A DNA stretch of 64,000 bases. Origin: Acidithiobacillus caldus ATCC 51756. Lineage in GTDB: Bacteria; Pseudomonadota; Gammaproteobacteria; Acidithiobacillales; Acidithiobacillaceae. The stretch covers positions 441,549 through 505,548 of the forward strand of contig NZ_CP005986.1 in the NCBI RefSeq assembly GCF_000175575.2, in the 5' to 3' direction. Shown piece after piece: positions 35,865-45,556 of the stretch; the stretch's first letter is position 1, and each line of letters starts with the position of its first letter. The notes under the pieces were generated by a model. The model worked only from the letters and a program-made list of their open reading frames with translations, was not told where the DNA came from and ran no database searches. The position numbers and the translations under genes were made by a program.

Positions 35865-37487
35865 ATGACGGAAAAAACTTTGGTAGATCTGGCCACTTGG
35901 CAGGATTTGCACAAGCAGGCGGCGGCGTGGCGCGGACGCCATCTGAAGGATCTGTTCGCCGAGGATCCGCAGCGTGGCGAGCGGTATCGCGCCGAGGCCT
36001 GCGGACTATACCTCGACTATTCCAAGAACTGGTTGGACGAGGCGGCTCTGGCTGGCCTCTTCAAGCTTGCCGAGGAGCGGGGTTTGGCGGCGCGGCGCGA
36101 TGCCATGTTCGCCGGCGAGCATATCAACGTCACCGAGGACCGTGCTGTCCTGCATGTCGCCCTACGCCTGCCGGCCTCGGCGCACTGCGTGGTGGACGGC
36201 GCGGACGTCGTACCCGAGGTGCAGGCCGTACTCCAGCGCATGGCGGACTTCAGCGCCCGCGTGCGCGACGGCAGCTGGCTCGGGGCCAGCGGCAAGCCGA
36301 TCCGGACGGTCATCAACTTGGGTATCGGCGGCTCTTACCTCGGCCCGGAGATGGCTTACCTAGCTCTGCGCCGCTTCCGCCATCCGCGTATCGAAGTGCG
36401 TTTTGTGGCTAATGTGGACGGCGCCGCCCTGGAGCAGGCCCTTGCCCGCCTCGATCCGGCGGAGACCCTCTTCATCGTCGCCTCCAAGACCTTCACGACC
36501 CTGGAGACCATGACCAACGCCCGCGCCGCCCGCCAGTGGCTGGTGGCAACCTTGGGAGAAGCGGCGGTCGCCCAGCATTTCGTCGCCGTCTCCACCAACG
36601 CCGAGGCAGTGCGGGCCTTTGGCATGGACACCGAGCACATGTTCGGTTTCTGGGACTGGGTGGGCGGCCGCTATTCCATGGATTCGGCCATCGGCTTGTC
36701 CACCATGATCGCGGTGGGCGCCGAGGCCTTTTTTGACCTGCTCGCCGGTTTCCATGCCATGGACGAGCATTTTCGAACTAGCCCCCTTCGGCAGAATCTG
36801 CCGGTGCTGCACGGCCTCATCTCCGTCTGGTACAACAACTTCTTCGGCGCCCAGAGCCAGGCCGTACTCCCCTATGCTCAGGATCTGCGCCGTCTGCCGG
36901 CCTACCTGCAACAGTTGCAGATGGAGAGCAATGGCAAGTCCGTCGATCTTCAGGGCCGACCCCTGCCCGTGGACAGCGGCATGGTCATCTGGGGCGAGCC
37001 GGGTACCGACGGCCAGCACTCCTTTTACCAGCTCCTGCACCAGGGTACCCGTCTCATTCCCTGCGATCTCATTGGCTTTCTGGAGCCTTTGGCGGAATCT
37101 GGCGCACAGCACGATCTGCTCATGGCCAACCTCATTGCCCAGGCAGAAGCGCTGGCCTTTGGCAGGACTGCCGAACAGTTGCGGGAGGAGGGCGCAGCGC
37201 CGGCGCAAATACCCTTTCGCGTCTGCCCCGGTAACCGCCCCAGTAATATCCTGCTGCTGGAGGCGCTGACGCCGCGGGCCCTGGGCATCCTGGTGGCCTT
37301 CTATGAGCACAGTGTGTTCACCCAGGGGGCCATCTGGGGTATCGACTCCTTCGACCAGTGGGGCGTGGAGCTCGGCAAGGTGCTGGCGCTGCGTGTCCTC
37401 GAAGATATCCAGGGCAAGGCGCAGCACGCCCACGACAGCTCCACCCAACAGATCCTCGCCCGCTATCGGGCAGCACGCAAGGGTTAG
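35865..37487 (+). CDS. pgi: Glucose-6-phosphate isomerase
   Basis: 540-residue enzyme interconverting glucose 6-phosphate and fructose 6-phosphate. Signature segments include [18 protein letters not shown] (about 147-164), [15 protein letters not shown] (about 205-219), the [17 protein letters not shown] motif with catalytic Glu/Arg region, and GVELGKVLA near the C-terminus with QWGVELGK. The ATG has GAGGTGAGG upstream. It is divergent from cydA and followed by a GC hairpin at 37495-37510. Confidence 0.96.
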   Translation: MTEKTLVDLATWQDLHKQAAAWRGRHLKDLFAEDPQRGERYRAEACGLYLDYSKNWLDEAALAGLFKLAEERGLAARRDAMFAGEHINVTEDRAVLHVALRLPASAHCVVDGADVVPEVQAVLQRMADFSARVRDGSWLGASGKPIRTVINLGIGGSYLGPEMAYLALRRFRHPRIEVRFVANVDGAALEQALARLDPAETLFIVASKTFTTLETMTNARAARQWLVATLGEAAVAQHFVAVSTNAEAVRAFGMDTEHMFGFWDWVGGRYSMDSAIGLSTMIAVGAEAFFDLLAGFHAMDEHFRTSPLRQNLPVLHGLISVWYNNFFGAQSQAVLPYAQDLRRLPAYLQQLQMESNGKSVDLQGRPLPVDSGMVIWGEPGTDGQHSFYQLLHQGTRLIPCDLIGFLEPLAESGAQHDLLMANLIAQAEALAFGRTAEQLREEGAAPAQIPFRVCPGNRPSNILLLEALTPRALGILVAFYEHSVFTQGAIWGIDSFDQWGVELGKVLALRVLEDIQGKAQHAHDSSTQQILARYRAARKG

Positions 37488-37494
37488 GCTCCCC

Positions 37495-37510
37495 GGGGCG
37501 CTGGCGCCCC
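37495..37510 (+). terminator. Hairpin after pgi
   Basis: GGGGCGC-TG-GCGCCCC, a perfect 7-bp stem 8 bp after the pgi stop. No T-run follows, so termination strength is uncertain. Confidence 0.4.
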
Positions 37511-37581
37511 AGGGCCGGGAACTTTCGGGCGGCTTCCGCCTTCCAAGGGACATTCCGACAAGCCGAATGTGCCGCACGACC

Positions 37582-38742
37582 ATGAAGCCATCCCTGCCCG
37601 TTTTGGGTCTAGCCACGCTTTTTTCCACGCAGATTGCCCTGGGCGGTGTACCGCCCCTGCCCAGCCCACCGCCGCCACCGCCCATGCCAGCTCCGCAGAT
37701 TTCCGGGGTGCAGGCGGCCGTGCTGTTGGATGTGCAGACGGATCAGGTGCTCATGGATGAGCACGGCAATCGTCCCCTCAACCCTTCGGGGCTCGTCAAA
37801 CTGATGACGGCCTACCTGCTCCTGCAGGCGGAGCACCAGGGGCTGGTGCGTCCGGACCAGAACGTGCAGGTGTCGGATCGTGCGTGGCATGCCCAGGGTT
37901 CGCGGATGTTCATCCAGCCGGGCCTGCCGGTGACCGTGGCGCAGCTCGAACGGGGTCTGCTCATCGATGGCGGCAACGACGCCGCCATCGTCATTGCCCA
38001 AACCGTGGCCGGGAGTGTGTCGGGTTTCGTGGATCTCATGAATCGCGACGCCGCCGAGATGGGGCTGAAGCACACCCACTTTGCCAATCCCGATGGTCTG
38101 CCAGCGCCGGATCAGCGCAGCACGGCTCTGGACGTCGCGCGTCTTGCGCGGATCCTCATCGAGAATCACCCTTCGGTGCTGCAGGTGGCGGGGCAGCCCA
38201 AGTACACCTACAACCACATCACCCAGTACAACTACAATCCGTTGGCGGGTGAGAAAGGCATCAACGGTCTCGGTGTGGGGCTTGCATCCAGCAAGCATTG
38301 GGATCTGGCGGTGAGTGCCAGCCGCGACGGTCGCAGCCTCGTGGCAGTGGTCCTTGGAGCAGCCTCCCGCAGCAGTGCTGGAGCCGATGCCAGCGCCTTG
38401 CTGCACTACGGTTTTCACGGCTGGCAGCAGCACACCGTCTACGCCGCTGGGGCCCGGGTGGGAGAGATTCGCCACCTTTCCTGGAGTCCCGAGACCCTGG
38501 CGGTGACTACACCCAAGGCCATCGAGGTGGCGGTCCCGCGGGGCGGTATGGGTAAATTGAGCAGCCAGTTCGTTCCGGCGCCGGGACTCGCCTTGCCCAT
38601 ACGGGCCAGGGAAGTGGTGGGTCAACTGGAGCTGCGCTGGCAGGGGCGACTGCTGAAATCGGTGCCTGTGCAGGCGGCGCAATCCGTGCACCCTGCTGGT
38701 CTCGTCACCCGGCTCTGGCATCGCGTGCGGGCTTGGCTGTGA
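37582..38742 (+). CDS. DacA/DacC-like D-Ala-D-Ala carboxypeptidase homologue with degenerate active site
   Basis: 386-residue periplasmic protein of the S11 family. It has a signal peptide (1-20), a Pro-rich linker (PPLPSPPPPPPMPAP), the carboxypeptidase fold, and a C-terminal beta domain. The three catalytic motifs are altered. SxxK (usually PASLTK) reads PSGLVK (68-73), with Gly where the nucleophilic Ser aligns. SxN reads GGN (130-132), and the KTG region reads EKGINGLGVG. Surrounding residues (LMTAYLLL, NDAA, MNRDAAEMGLKHTHFANPDGL) are well kept, so the gene is under selection as a non-catalytic or altered protein. ATG at 37582; no strong ribosome-binding site seen. It precedes PBP1A by 62 bp. 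Confidence 0.8.
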   Translation: MKPSLPVLGLATLFSTQIALGGVPPLPSPPPPPPMPAPQISGVQAAVLLDVQTDQVLMDEHGNRPLNPSGLVKLMTAYLLLQAEHQGLVRPDQNVQVSDRAWHAQGSRMFIQPGLPVTVAQLERGLLIDGGNDAAIVIAQTVAGSVSGFVDLMNRDAAEMGLKHTHFANPDGLPAPDQRSTALDVARLARILIENHPSVLQVAGQPKYTYNHITQYNYNPLAGEKGINGLGVGLASSKHWDLAVSASRDGRSLVAVVLGAASRSSAGADASALLHYGFHGWQQHTVYAAGARVGEIRHLSWSPETLAVTTPKAIEVAVPRGGMGKLSSQFVPAPGLALPIRAREVVGQLELRWQGRLLKSVPVQAAQSVHPAGLVTRLWHRVRAWL

Positions 38743-38804
38743 GATGGGTGCTGGACTGCAGATGCAGATTCTGATGCGTGGCCGCGTGGTGAGGGCGCTG
38801 GGGC

Positions 38805-41282
38805 ATGGGTTCCGGCGTGCGTAGGCTGCGGCCTTGGCTCCTGTGGGGTCTGCTTTCCCTCGTCCCTCTATTTCTGTTGGTGTTGGCGGGCTTGGGGGTG
38901 TGGACCTACCGCCTCTGGGAGAGCCTGCCCGCCGTGCATCAGCTGGAGGACTGGCATCCGCAGGAGCCGCTGCGCATCTATGCCGATAATGGTCAACTGC
39001 TCGAGGTCATCGGTCCGCAGTTGCGTTATGCTCTGCCGCTGCAAAAGATTCCCCGCCACCTGCAGGAGGCCTTCATCGCCGCCGAGGATGCGAGCTTCTA
39101 TAGTTCCAATCCCTTCTACTATCCGGTGAGCTTTCCCGGTATTGCGCGGGCCGCCTGGGTGGATCTCACGCACCTTGCGCCGGTGCAGGGGGCGAGCACC
39201 ATTCCGGAGCAGGTGGCCCGGGATTTTTACCTGAGTCCCAAGAAGACGGTGACGCGCAAGGTGGCGCAAATCCTCCTGGCCTATAAACTGGCGGCGCACC
39301 TCGATCGCCAGCAGATTCTCGATCTCTATCTGAACAAGATCTATCTTGGTGAAGGTGCCTATGGGGTGCAGGCCGCCGCCAAGACCTATTATGGCAAATC
39401 GGTGGATCAGCTGACGTTGGGCGAGATGGCCACCCTGGCGGGTCTGCCGGCCGCACCCTCGGCCTTCAATCCCATTGCCTCGCCGGCGGCTGCCAAGGCA
39501 CGCCGCGACTACGTCCTGCGCCGCATGGCCCGACTTGGCTTCATCACCGCAGCTCAGGCACGGGCGGCTAGCGCCGAGCCGATCCGCGCGCGCTATCATG
39601 CCCCCGCCAGCAATGTGGCGCCCTATGCCACGGCCTGGATACGGCACTGGCTGGAGTCCCATTTCGGCGCCGATTTCACCTATCGCAGTGGTCTGCGTGT
39701 CTACACCAGTATCAATCCCGTGGATCAGCGGGCGGCGGATCGCGACATGGCAACGGGTCTGGAGAATTACGCCATGGGTCTGGACAGCATGGACCCCAAG
39801 GCCTGGCACGGGCCCATCGCCCAGTTGCACGGCGCAGCACTGGCCAGCGCCGTACACGGCACCCGACCGCCCTTGCTGCCCGAACACGATCCGGCCAATC
39901 TCCACTGGGCAGTGGTGCTGAAGGCCTCGGCCCGGAGTGCAGAGCTTTCCCTGCAAGGACGTCAGCGGGTGACGCTCAGCCTGCGCGATGTGCGCTGGGT
40001 GCGCTTGCCTCCCAGTGGGCGGGCGCCACAGGCGGTCGATCAGGTATTGCAGCGGGGCGACCTGGTCTGGCTGCGTCACTATGTGGCCGCGGCGACGGCG
40101 GGGACGGGCAACCCAGTCTGGGGTAGCAAGGTCTGGCATTCCGTACCCCACGGGGGGTGGCAGCTCACCCAGATTCCCCACGTGCAGGGGGCCTTGGTCT
40201 CTCTGAATAGTCACAGCGGGGGCATCCTCGCCCTGATGGGCGGCTTCAGCTACGAACTCAGCCATTTTGATCGTGCCCTCTACGCCTATCGCCAGCCGGG
40301 CTCGGGTTTCAAGCCCTTCGTCTATGCTGCGGCCATCGATGCGCCGGCGCTTCTGGCCAGCGGTCACCGGGGCTACTTCACGCCGGTATCCCTCATTGCC
40401 GATACGCCGCTCGTCATCCATCTGGCCAACGGGCAGATCTATGCGCCCACCAACTACAGTCGAACGTTCTCGAAGACCCCCTTCCCCATCTGGGAGGATC
40501 TTGCGGACTCGCACAATGTGCCCAGCGTCCGTCTCCTCATGGATGTGGGCATACCCTACGCCCGCGCTTACGTGGAGCGTTTTGGCATACCGGCAAAACA
40601 GATTCCCGCCAGTCCGTCCATGGTCCTCGGTTCCGGCGACTTCACGCCCTTGCAGATTGCACGGGCCTACGCCACCTTCTCCAGCGGTGGCTTCCTGCCC
40701 CATCCCTACCTGATCCGCAAGATTCTGACCCGCAATGGAACCCAGGTGTCCTTACTGGATTGCCCGCTGGGCTACCGCCCACCGCCCAAGGATACGGTGA
40801 TCCCTCCCGGAGTGGCCTATCTGCTCACGCGGATGATGGAACGGGTGATTCGGGAAGGCACCGGGGTGGCGGCGCAGATCCTGCATCGTCACGATCTGGC
40901 CGGCAAGACGGGTACCACCAACCACGAGGACAATGCCTGGTTCAATGGCTACAACCCCGACGTCACCACCTCCGTCTGGGTGGGTTACGACGACAATCAC
41001 AGCATGGGCACCTGGGCGGCCGGCGCCCGCGAGGCTCTGCCCATTTGGATCCGCTACATGCACACGGCCCTCAAGCCCTATCCGGATATCGGCTTTTTCC
41101 AGCCACCGGATGTCGTGACCGCTCGTTACGATCCCAAGACCGGTACCCTGGTGTCCAAGGACGATCCCAAGCGCGGCAGCAAAATCGGCTATTTCCTGGC
41201 GGGCTACCTGCCGCCCTCGGCCAAGGCCGAGCGACGTTCGCAGCTGCGCAGCTTCATCCACGCCCTGATGCATATTTTCTAG
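38805..41282 (+). CDS. Class A penicillin-binding protein (PBP1A type)
   Basis: 825-residue bifunctional peptidoglycan synthase anchored by one N-terminal helix (about 8-32). The GT51 glycosyltransferase domain has AAEDASFYSSNPFYY (catalytic Glu), QGASTIPEQVARDFYLSPKKTVTRKVAQ and LYLNKIYLGEGAYGVQAAAKTYYGK. The transpeptidase domain keeps all motifs: SxxK in GSGFKPFVYAA (about 504), SHN in LADSHNVPSVR (about 569), and KTGTTNHEDNAWFNGY (about 703). It follows the DacC-like gene and is 9 bp upstream of a 59-residue membrane peptide gene. Confidence 0.93.
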   Translation: MGSGVRRLRPWLLWGLLSLVPLFLLVLAGLGVWTYRLWESLPAVHQLEDWHPQEPLRIYADNGQLLEVIGPQLRYALPLQKIPRHLQEAFIAAEDASFYSSNPFYYPVSFPGIARAAWVDLTHLAPVQGASTIPEQVARDFYLSPKKTVTRKVAQILLAYKLAAHLDRQQILDLYLNKIYLGEGAYGVQAAAKTYYGKSVDQLTLGEMATLAGLPAAPSAFNPIASPAAAKARRDYVLRRMARLGFITAAQARAASAEPIRARYHAPASNVAPYATAWIRHWLESHFGADFTYRSGLRVYTSINPVDQRAADRDMATGLENYAMGLDSMDPKAWHGPIAQLHGAALASAVHGTRPPLLPEHDPANLHWAVVLKASARSAELSLQGRQRVTLSLRDVRWVRLPPSGRAPQAVDQVLQRGDLVWLRHYVAAATAGTGNPVWGSKVWHSVPHGGWQLTQIPHVQGALVSLNSHSGGILALMGGFSYELSHFDRALYAYRQPGSGFKPFVYAAAIDAPALLASGHRGYFTPVSLIADTPLVIHLANGQIYAPTNYSRTFSKTPFPIWEDLADSHNVPSVRLLMDVGIPYARAYVERFGIPAKQIPASPSMVLGSGDFTPLQIARAYATFSSGGFLPHPYLIRKILTRNGTQVSLLDCPLGYRPPPKDTVIPPGVAYLLTRMMERVIREGTGVAAQILHRHDLAGKTGTTNHEDNAWFNGYNPDVTTSVWVGYDDNHSMGTWAAGAREALPIWIRYMHTALKPYPDIGFFQPPDVVTARYDPKTGTLVSKDDPKRGSKIGYFLAGYLPPSAKAERRSQLRSFIHALMHIF

Positions 41283-41291
41283 GAGCTTCCC

Positions 41292-41471
41292 GTGACCGAT
41301 CCGCGCGCAGAGTATTCCCGGCAACCGTCATCGCGTGGCCGCGAGATTCTGGCCGTGGTCGTCCTTCTGCTGGTTTTCGCCCTGGCCTATATGCTTCTTC
41401 ACGCCTGGCTGGTGCAGGTCCCCGATCACCCCGACCCGCACCCTTTGCACGTCATCGCTCCGTCACGCTGA
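41292..41471 (+). CDS. 59-residue single-pass membrane peptide
   Basis: A GTG start with AGGAG 7-11 nt upstream opens a frame MTDPRAEYSRQPSSRGRE followed by a hydrophobic helix ILAVVVLLLVFALAYMLLHAWLV (about 19-41) and a short Pro/His tail ending IAPSR. The gene starts 9 bp after the PBP1A stop, so the two are probably co-transcribed. Its last 9 bp overlap the end of the convergent RND gene. No family recognised. The layout (N-in, one helix, short periplasmic tail) would suit a small partner of PBP1A, which is inference. Confidence 0.65.
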   Translation: MTDPRAEYSRQPSSRGREILAVVVLLLVFALAYMLLHAWLVQVPDHPDPHPLHVIAPSR

Positions 41472-44400
41472 AGTCCTTTTCCCGAAGGCTTTGGTAAGGA
41501 GCGCATACATCGCGGGCATTACCAGCAGTACCAGCGGTATCTCGAACACCAGGCCAGCGATGATGGCTACGGCCAGGGGGGCCTGCATCTGGGCACCGGC
41601 GCCGATCCCCAGAGCCAGGGGCAAGAGCGCCAGGATGGCGATGAGCGCGGTCATGAGCACCGGCCGCAGGCGCACCTGTCCCGCCCGGATGAGTTCTTCG
41701 GGACGGTCGTTGCGCAGCTCGGCAAAGTAGAAAATGGCGGTTTCGGTAACGATGCCGACGATCATGGTCATGCCGATCATGGCCGTGAGATTGCGCTCGA
41801 TTCCCGTAAGCCACAGGCCGATGAAGGTGGCGCCCAGGGCCAGCAGATCGGTGGCGAGGATGGCCAGGACCACGGAGAAGCGCTCGTAGAGAAAAAGCAG
41901 GAGCAAGGCGACGAGCAGTATGGCCGCCAGGAGCACCAGGGCCAGTTGCTGCATGGCACGCTGTTGCTCGGCATACAGACCGCCGTAGACCACCTGCACG
42001 CCCGCGGGCAGGCTCAGGCCGCGTACCACCCCTTTGACATCGGCCATGGTGCTGCCCAGGCTGCGTCCTTCGATGCGGGCGGTAACGGCCACCATGGGCT
42101 TGAGGTTTTCCGAGCGCAGTTCCGCCTGACCCGGCGCCACCCGGATGTCGGCCACATCGCGCAACTGGAAGTAGTGCCCGTCGGGGGCGAGGATGGGCAG
42201 GCGGCCGAGATCGTGGATGCGCTGCCACAGGGCGTGGGGGCCACGCAGGCGGATGCCGATGGTCTCTTCCGGCAACGGTATCCGGCTGGCGATCTTGCCA
42301 TCCATCAGCACCTGCAGCTGACCCGTGATCTGTCCCGGGGACATGCCTTGAATCGCTGCGCGCACGGGATCGATGCGGATATCGACGCCGTCGCCCACCA
42401 CCGTCACGCCATCGAAAATCTCCGTGACACCGGGCACGCGGGCAATGGCCTTGGCCACCCGCGGCGCAGTCCGCTCCAGCACCGCGGGGTCACTGCCAAA
42501 GAGCTTGATCTCGACGGGCTGCGGCACCGCGGTGAGGTCGCCGATCAGATCCTCCATGAGTTGACCCGTTTCTACCCGCAGGCCAGGCACGCGATCGTGG
42601 ATCTCTTGGCGCAGGCTCGCCATGATCTGCCAGATGTCGCGCTGACGATGCTCCTTGAGGCGGATGAAAAAATCGCCGGTGTTGGCCTCGGTGAGACCGC
42701 CGCCCAACTGCAGGCCGGTGCGGCGCGAATAGCTGGCCACCTCGGGCGTATGGGCGAGGATGTCCTGCACCTGGTTCAATAACCGGTCGGTCTCGGCCAG
42801 AGAGGTTCCGGGTGGAGCGGTGTAGTCCAGGACGAAACCGCCCTCGTCCATCTCGGGCATGAAGCCACTGCCCACCTGGCTGTAGGCAAGGAGGGAGAGG
42901 ACCAGGAGGGTGCCCACCGTGGGCAGGAGCAGCAGGGGACGGCGTAGGAGGGCGCCGATGCCCCGGCGGTACCAGCGCCCCAGGCTTTTCTGGAAACGGC
43001 CTTCGTGCTCCACCGCTTCGGCGTCGCGCTGACGCAGCAAGAGCTCGGCAAGCAGTGGCACGGCGATGAAGGCGACCAGGAAGGACACCACCAGTGCTGA
43101 GGCGATGGCGATGGCCAAAGCCTGGAAGAACGCGCCGGAAACGCCGGAGAGAAAGGCCAGCGGCGTGAAGATCACGATGGTGGCGGCGGAGGAACCGGCC
43201 AGGGGCCGGGCAAGTTCCAGCGCCGTCGGCAGGATGGGCAGGGGTCGTCCGGCCTCGCTGAAGCGGTGCATCAGATGCTCCAGCATCACCACGGCGTCGT
43301 CGATGATGAGGCCCACTGCCGCGGCCATGCCGCCCAGGGTCATGATGTTGAAGCTCATGTGAAAGACGTAGAGCATGAGCACGCTGGCCAGCAGTACGGC
43401 GGGCAGGGTGATGGCGACGATGAAGGTCAGCCGCAGATTGCGCAGGAATGCGAGCAGGACCAGGGCGGCCAGCACGGCGCCGATGAGGATGGCATCGCGC
43501 ACACTGCCGGCGGCGGCGGTGATGAGTTGGCTCTGATCGTACCAGGTGTGAATCTGTACCCCGGCGGGCACGTGCAGATCGGGAGAGGCCAGGGCTGCGC
43601 GCAGGGCGCGGTCGATGGCTACGGTATTGCCGCCCATCTGCTGACGGATGTTGAGGAGCACGGCATTCTTGCCGTTGGCCGTGACCGTGGTCCACTGGGG
43701 CACCGTATTTGCCTCGACCCGCGCCACATCGCCAATATTCACCACGCCATTGGGACCGCTCTTGAGGATGATGGCGGCGATGGCCTGGCGACTGCGCACC
43801 GGACTTTCGCTGAGGATCTGGTACAGTCGGTAGTGGCGCTGCAGGCGGCCCACGGCAGTGATGACGTTGCCCTCCGCCAGGGCCTTTTCCACATCGCTGG
43901 GGGTCAAGCCGTAGGCCTGCAGGCGCATGGGATCCACCACGACTTGATATTCGCGCTGCTCTCCGCCCTGGACATCGACGCCTGCGACGCCCTTCAGGGC
44001 CAGCAGGCGCGGGCGCAGACTGTAGTAGGCCCAGTGCCTCAGGGCTACGGGATCCAGGTCCTTGGAGGTGAGGGAGATACCCAGCACCGGGAAAACCGTA
44101 GGATCCATGCGCTGGGCGTGGTAGGTGGTGTCTGGCGGCAGTTTGGGCAAGGTCTGATTGATGGCCGCCTCCGCCTGCAGGAGGGCTTCGTTCATGGGCG
44201 CGCCCCAGGCAAACTGGACGGAGATCTCGGCGGCGCCGCGGCTGGTGGTGGCACGGATCTTCTCGACCCCCGGCACGCCGCGCAGCGCCTGTTCCAGGGG
44301 CAGGGTGAGGGCCGTCTGGGTCTCGGCAATGGGCATGTTGCCGCTATCGGCAGACACCACGATGCGTGGGAAGGTGATCTGCGGGAACAGGGCGACGGGC

Positions 44401-44504
44401 AGGCGCAAGGCCGTGAAGGCACCGCCCAGGACCAGCAGCGCGAGCAGAAACAGCAGCGAGCGGCGGTGTTGCAGCAGCCACTCCCCGAGGGCTGCGTGCT
44501 TCAT
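41463..44504 (-). CDS. RND-family efflux permease
   Basis: 1013-residue inner-membrane proton-driven exporter with 12 helices in the 1+5+1+5 RND layout and two large periplasmic loops. N-terminus RRSLLFLLALLVLGGAFTALRLPVALFPQITFPRIVVS is typical. TM4 reads GGMAAAVGLIIDDAVVMLEHLMHR, with the Asp-Asp proton-relay pair seen in drug-type RND pumps rather than the single-Asp pattern of many metal pumps. Substrate not determined. Overlaps the adaptor gene by 4 bp; last gene of the PepSY-RR-HK-OMF-MFP-RND operon. Confidence 0.92.
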   Translation of the reverse strand: MKHAALGEWLLQHRRSLLFLLALLVLGGAFTALRLPVALFPQITFPRIVVSADSGNMPIAETQTALTLPLEQALRGVPGVEKIRATTSRGAAEISVQFAWGAPMNEALLQAEAAINQTLPKLPPDTTYHAQRMDPTVFPVLGISLTSKDLDPVALRHWAYYSLRPRLLALKGVAGVDVQGGEQREYQVVVDPMRLQAYGLTPSDVEKALAEGNVITAVGRLQRHYRLYQILSESPVRSRQAIAAIILKSGPNGVVNIGDVARVEANTVPQWTTVTANGKNAVLLNIRQQMGGNTVAIDRALRAALASPDLHVPAGVQIHTWYDQSQLITAAAGSVRDAILIGAVLAALVLLAFLRNLRLTFIVAITLPAVLLASVLMLYVFHMSFNIMTLGGMAAAVGLIIDDAVVMLEHLMHRFSEAGRPLPILPTALELARPLAGSSAATIVIFTPLAFLSGVSGAFFQALAIAIASALVVSFLVAFIAVPLLAELLLRQRDAEAVEHEGRFQKSLGRWYRRGIGALLRRPLLLLPTVGTLLVLSLLAYSQVGSGFMPEMDEGGFVLDYTAPPGTSLAETDRLLNQVQDILAHTPEVASYSRRTGLQLGGGLTEANTGDFFIRLKEHRQRDIWQIMASLRQEIHDRVPGLRVETGQLMEDLIGDLTAVPQPVEIKLFGSDPAVLERTAPRVAKAIARVPGVTEIFDGVTVVGDGVDIRIDPVRAAIQGMSPGQITGQLQVLMDGKIASRIPLPEETIGIRLRGPHALWQRIHDLGRLPILAPDGHYFQLRDVADIRVAPGQAELRSENLKPMVAVTARIEGRSLGSTMADVKGVVRGLSLPAGVQVVYGGLYAEQQRAMQQLALVLLAAILLVALLLLFLYERFSVVLAILATDLLALGATFIGLWLTGIERNLTAMIGMTMIVGIVTETAIFYFAELRNDRPEELIRAGQVRLRPVLMTALIAILALLPLALGIGAGAQMQAPLAVAIIAGLVFEIPLVLLVMPAMYALLTKAFGKRTSA

Positions 44505-45556
44505 GGCTGGCCATCCGTGCGCAGCAACATGTGCTCGTGCAGCTCGTAATTGCCGAGCGTGACGACGGCCTCACCGACCTGGAGACCGCTGCGTATCCCT
44601 TGCCAGTGACCGTCCCGAGGGCCAAGCTCGAGCCAGCGCCGCTGGGCCCGGCCGTGTACGGCGATGAAGGCGTATGGCCGCCCCTTGTCGGTGAGGACGG
44701 CGCTATCCGGCACGGCCGGCATGCGCAGGGAGCGCAGGCGGATCTGCGCCGATACCATGCTGCCGGGCAGGAAGGGGCTATCTGCGGGCAGACTCACCAC
44801 AGCTTGGGCCAGGTGGGTGCGTGGATCCACCTGCGCGTATATCTGGCGGATCTTGCCCGCGATCACGGCACTACCCCGCTCTAGACTCTGCACCCGCACA
44901 TCGTCGCCAACGTGCACCCGGGCAAGATCTTCGGCTTCGATGCCCAGCACCACCCGCATCTGCCGACCTTTTTGCAGCTGGATCAGGGCCTGCCCGGCAG
45001 GAACGAGATCGCCGGCCTTGGCAAAGACCTGGGTGATGACGCCATTGCCCGGGGCACGCAGTACCCCGCCCTGCAGGGGCGCCAGGCGCGTGGCCAGGGC
45101 GTGGTAGTCCGCCGCTGCCTTGTCGCGGTTTTGCCGGGCGGTGGCCAGCTGGGCGTTGGTGGCCAGTTGTCGGGAGAGTAGGGATTCGGTGCGGTGCAGA
45201 TCTTCTTCGGCAAAGCGCAGATTGATTCGGGCCTGTTCCAGCATTTGCCGATCGTTACTGGACGGATTCAAGCGCAGCAGGCCCTCGCCTTTGCGCACCT
45301 CTTGCCCAGGGGCCACCAGAACCTGCTGGATGAGGGCTTCCGCCTGCAGGCTCAGGGTCTGGGCTCCCTGGGGATCGAATTCCACTGTGCCGTAGGCGCG
45401 CAGATCCTCATGTAGCTCGTGGACCGCAACATCCTGGAGCTGGACTTTGGCGGAGACTTCCGCCGCTGCCGTGTTGGGAAGGCTAAGGGCAAGCCAGGGT
45501 GCGAGTACTAGGGTCGTGGCAAAGCGTTGCAGGTAGCGATGGCGAGGCTGGGTCAT
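44501..45556 (-). CDS. RND efflux periplasmic adaptor (membrane fusion protein)
   Basis: 351 residues with a signal peptide (cleavage after ALSLPNTAAA). A split biotinyl-lipoyl domain follows (LQAEALIQQVLVAPGQEVRKGEGLLRLNP and LRAPGNGVITQVFAKAGDLVPAGQALIQLQ). An alpha-helical hairpin lies between (QMLEQARINLRFAEEDLHRTESLLSRQLATNAQLATARQNRDKAAADY), and beta-barrel and membrane-proximal domains follow. It links the RND permease to the outer-membrane channel; 4-bp overlaps with both neighbours support one complex. Confidence 0.92.
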   Translation of the reverse strand: MTQPRHRYLQRFATTLVLAPWLALSLPNTAAAEVSAKVQLQDVAVHELHEDLRAYGTVEFDPQGAQTLSLQAEALIQQVLVAPGQEVRKGEGLLRLNPSSNDRQMLEQARINLRFAEEDLHRTESLLSRQLATNAQLATARQNRDKAAADYHALATRLAPLQGGVLRAPGNGVITQVFAKAGDLVPAGQALIQLQKGRQMRVVLGIEAEDLARVHVGDDVRVQSLERGSAVIAGKIRQIYAQVDPRTHLAQAVVSLPADSPFLPGSMVSAQIRLRSLRMPAVPDSAVLTDKGRPYAFIAVHGRAQRRWLELGPRDGHWQGIRSGLQVGEAVVTLGNYELHEHMLLRTDGQP

